In this document: positions 4,135 to 6,524 of the stretch, piece after piece
Layout of the letters: the number at the start of each line of letters is the position of its first letter
How positions within the stretch are numbered: position 1 is the first letter of the stretch
Assembly (NCBI GenBank): GCA_937896885.1
Contig: CALBNX010000047.1
Span: 1-6,524 of the forward strand
Length of the DNA: 6,524 nt
Reading direction: 5' to 3'
Origin: an uncultured Clostridia bacterium
Lineage (GTDB): Bacteria; Bacillota; Clostridia; Oscillospirales; Acutalibacteraceae
Position numbers and translations under genes: made by a program
The notes under the pieces: model-generated
What the model was told of the DNA's origin: nothing
Database searches by the model: none
The model's input: the letters and a program-made list of their open reading frames with translations, nothing else

Positions 4135-5949
4135 ATGAATGAAGTTAAGAAACCGAAAAAACCGTTAATATTTTATTACGGAATTGTGCTTGTTATAATT
4201 TTGCTTTTCAATCTTGTTGTAATGCCTTTATTTGCCGAGCATCAAATTAAAGAAGTTGATTACGGCACATTTATGACAATGACAAATGAAGGTAATATCG
4301 GCAAGGTTGAAATTCAAAGCAACTGCATTATTTTCACAGATAAAAATGAAGAAAATTATTATAAAACCGGTATAGTTGAAGACCCCGGACGTACAGAACG
4401 ACTTCACAAAGCAGGTGCAGATTTTTCCGGTGAAATTATTGAAGAGGCTTCACCTATTGCAAGTTTTCTGTTAAGTTGGGTTATGCCGATGCTGATATTC
4501 TTTGGAATTGGTCAGTTACTTTCAAAACAGCTTATGAAAAAAGCGGGTGGCGGACCAAACTCAATGATGTTCAATATGGGTAAATCAAACGCCAAAGTTT
4601 ATGTTAAGTCATCAAACGGAATTAAATTCGATGATGTGGCAGGTGAAGATGAAGCAAAAGAAAATCTTGCCGAAATTGTTGATTATCTTCACAACCCTAC
4701 AAAGTATTCTGAAATCGGTGCAAAGATGCCGAAGGGTATTTTGCTTGTAGGCCCTCCCGGAACAGGTAAAACAATGCTCGCAAAGGCAGTTGCAGGCGAA
4801 GCGAATGTGCCGTTCTTCTCAATGTCAGGTTCTGAATTTGTTGAGATGTTCGTCGGTATGGGTGCTTCAAAGGTTCGTGACCTTTTCAAGCAGGCAAAGG
4901 AAAAAGCACCTTGTATCGTTTTCATTGATGAAATTGATGCCATAGGTCAGAAGCGTGATGGTAAAATCGGCGGAAATGACGAGCGTGAGCAAACACTTAA
5001 TCAGTTACTTACAGAAATGGACGGTTTTGAAGGTAATAACGGTATGATTATTCTTGCCGCAACAAACCGACCTGAAACTCTTGACCCTGCTCTTACTCGT
5101 CCCGGCAGATTTGACCGTAGAGTTCCTGTTGAACTCCCTGACCTTAAAGGCAGAGAAGAAATCCTTAAAGTTCACGCTAAAAATATTAAAGTTGCCCCCG
5201 GTGTTGACTTTTCACATATTGCCCGTATGGCTTCGGGTGCATCAGGTGCCGAGCTTGCAAACATTGTTAATGAAGCGGCTTTGCGTGCTGTTCGTGACGG
5301 CAGAAAATGTGCGAATCAAGCAGACCTTGAGGAAAGCATTGAGGTAGTTATTGCAGGTTATCAGAAAAAGAATGCAATTCTTACAGATAAAGAGAAAATG
5401 ATTGTAGCATATCACGAAATAGGTCACGCCCTTGTTGCTGCCAAACAGAGTAATTCTGCCCCGGTACAAAAAATTACTATTGTGCCACGCACATCAGGTG
5501 CATTAGGTTATACCATGCAGGTTGATGAAGGCAATCATTACCTGATGAGCAAGGAAGAAATTGAGAATAAAATTGCTACCTATACAGGTGGTCGTGTTGC
5601 TGAAGAAATCGCTGTTGGCTCTATTTCAACAGGTGCATCTAACGATATTGAACAAGCCACAAAACTTGCACGTGCAATGATAACACGTTACGGTATGAGT
5701 GACAAATTTGGTATGGTAGCACTTGAAACCATAACTAATCAATATCTTGGCGGAGACGCTTCTCTTGTATGCTCGGCAGAAACACAAACAGAAATTGACC
5801 GTCAGGTTGTTGAACTTGTAAAAAAACAGTATGAAAAAGCAAAGAAGATTATCATAGATAATAAACCAAAACTTGACGAGTTAGCACAGTATCTATATAT
5901 GAATGAAACAATTACAGGCGATGAGTTTATGGAAATTCTTAACTCATAA
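4135..5949 (+). CDS. ftsH: ATP-dependent zinc metalloprotease FtsH
   Basis: Encodes 604 residues, near the usual 600-700 but with a short C-terminus. FtsH is a hexameric membrane protease that extracts and degrades misfolded membrane proteins and selected regulators. Membrane segments lie at about 11-33 and 107-130 around a small external domain. The AAA+ module has Walker A GPPGTGKT (206-213), the pore motif MFVGMG (238-243), Walker B IVFIDE (261-266), and the second region of homology with ATNR (309-312) and arginine fingers R325 and R328. The peptidase domain has the zinc site HEIGH (H427, E428, H431; most FtsH have HEAGH) and the likely third ligand D504 in TGASNDIEQAT. All key residues are present. 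The ribosome binding site is GAGGAG (4121-4126). Clostridia often carry several FtsH copies, so this may be an accessory one controlled by the adjacent two-component system. Confidence 0.96.
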   Translation: MNEVKKPKKPLIFYYGIVLVIILLFNLVVMPLFAEHQIKEVDYGTFMTMTNEGNIGKVEIQSNCIIFTDKNEENYYKTGIVEDPGRTERLHKAGADFSGEIIEEASPIASFLLSWVMPMLIFFGIGQLLSKQLMKKAGGGPNSMMFNMGKSNAKVYVKSSNGIKFDDVAGEDEAKENLAEIVDYLHNPTKYSEIGAKMPKGILLVGPPGTGKTMLAKAVAGEANVPFFSMSGSEFVEMFVGMGASKVRDLFKQAKEKAPCIVFIDEIDAIGQKRDGKIGGNDEREQTLNQLLTEMDGFEGNNGMIILAATNRPETLDPALTRPGRFDRRVPVELPDLKGREEILKVHAKNIKVAPGVDFSHIARMASGASGAELANIVNEAALRAVRDGRKCANQADLEESIEVVIAGYQKKNAILTDKEKMIVAYHEIGHALVAAKQSNSAPVQKITIVPRTSGALGYTMQVDEGNHYLMSKEEIENKIATYTGGRVAEEIAVGSISTGASNDIEQATKLARAMITRYGMSDKFGMVALETITNQYLGGDASLVCSAETQTEIDRQVVELVKKQYEKAKKIIIDNKPKLDELAQYLYMNETITGDEFMEILNS

Positions 5950-5967
5950 TATGGAAGGGTTAGTAAA

Positions 5968-6524
5968 ATGAAGAAGAACAAAATTAGTTCCATACCGCAG
6001 ATAAGACCATATCCAGTGACAACAATGTTTGGTGCAGTTAAAATTGCCGCAGACACCTATCCCAACGATATTGCATTGGATTTTATGGGCAAGACTACCA
6101 CCTATTCCCAGATGATGAAAAAAATCGATTTAGTTGCAGGCGGACTTCTGAAATCGGGTATTAATAGCGGTGACAGAGTAACAATTTGCATGCCGAACAC
6201 ACCGCAGGCGGTTATCTGCCTTTATGCTCTTAACCGAATTGGTGCGGTTGCGAATATGGTACATCCACTTTCAGCACAGAAAAATATCACTTTTTACCTT
6301 AATGTATCGAAGAGCAAGATGATTCTCACTCTCGATATGTTCTATGACAAGGTTAGAAAGGCGGTTGAAGAAGCAGACACGGATGCTACAATAATTGTTG
6401 CAAGAATTCAAGAGGAATTACCCGCTATTCTCAGCGGAATTTACTGTGTTGCGGCAAACCGCAAGAATATGAAATACCCTGACAGAAAAAAAGATATTCT
6501 GTGGAAGGATTTAATGAGAAAAGG
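5968..6524 (+). CDS. AMP-forming acyl-CoA ligase/synthetase, N-terminal part
   Basis: The open frame runs off the right edge after 185 complete codons. These enzymes activate a carboxylic acid with ATP to an acyl-adenylate and then usually form a CoA thioester. Visible family features are TTTYSQM (43-49), GDRVTICMPNTPQAV (68-82) and the ALNRIGAVANMVHPL segment (87-101), all typical of the N-terminal half of AMP-binding enzymes. The ATP-binding TSGTTG-type loop lies beyond the edge, so catalytic competence and substrate cannot be judged. GGAAGG (5953-5958) lies 9 bp before ATG 5968. An upstream ATG at 5951 gives only six codons (MEGLVK) and is rejected as the start. The gene begins 18 bp after the ftsH stop, with no terminator or promoter between, so it belongs to the same operon. 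Confidence 0.85.
   Translation, partial: MKKNKISSIPQIRPYPVTTMFGAVKIAADTYPNDIALDFMGKTTTYSQMMKKIDLVAGGLLKSGINSGDRVTICMPNTPQAVICLYALNRIGAVANMVHPLSAQKNITFYLNVSKSKMILTLDMFYDKVRKAVEEADTDATIIVARIQEELPAILSGIYCVAANRKNMKYPDRKKDILWKDLMRK

Noticed and set aside
5951..5971. Six-codon frame MEGLVK just before the acyl-CoA ligase start, overlapping its ATG
   Set aside because: Its ATG has no ribosome binding site of its own and the frame covers the ligase ribosome binding site. Coupling is possible but unsupported.

Overview
The window looks like low-GC chromosomal DNA of an anaerobic Clostridia-type Firmicute, perhaps a gut Oscillospiraceae or Lachnospiraceae. This rests on the AT-rich codon use, very AT-rich spacers, AAGGAG-type ribosome binding sites and the gene families present; the genus cannot be fixed from the sequence alone.

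Layout. (1) Positions 1-1550 are an accessory, partly decayed stretch. It holds a possible 19-codon tail of an upstream gene, a strong intrinsic terminator (114-148), about 650 bp of A-rich spacer with iterated short motifs, an intact short TnsA-like endonuclease gene (817-1182), a broken start of a TnsB-like gene behind it (about 1169-1402), and a hairpin terminator (1499-1527). I read this as the remnant of a Tn7-like element. (2) Positions 1562-3414 hold an OmpR/PhoB-type response regulator gene and an intramembrane-sensing type histidine kinase gene, overlapping by 4 bp. (3) Positions 3415-3601 are a 187-bp spacer that appears to hold a complete small RNA gene and a second promoter. (4) Positions 3602-6524 are a tight operon: flavodoxin-like protein, FtsH membrane protease, and the start of an AMP-forming acyl-CoA ligase cut off by the window end.

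Main discovery. A 17-bp element, GTTTA(G/T)(A/T)TTCAGTTTAT, occurs three times: before the response regulator gene (1611-1627), just after the kinase stop codon (3416-3432) and before the flavodoxin gene (3535-3551). Each copy is two GTTTA-type half-sites with an 11-bp period, the usual geometry of OmpR/PhoB-family operators. Each copy is followed by exactly 10 bp and then a -10-like hexamer (TATGAT, TAATAT, TAAAAT). This is the layout expected of promoters activated by such a regulator, and it resembles CiaR-regulated promoters of streptococci.

The middle copy points at no protein gene. Its predicted transcript is about 63 nt (3455-3517): a 5' hairpin, an unpaired UCCCCCUCUC stretch, and a GAAA-loop terminator. 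That is the form of C-rich, Shine-Dalgarno-targeting small RNAs such as RsaE/RoxS and the streptococcal csRNAs. The proposed system is a two-component pair that controls itself, a small RNA and a flavodoxin-FtsH-ligase operon, perhaps as an envelope or membrane-protein stress circuit. The element and its spacing are seen directly; the regulatory role is inferred.
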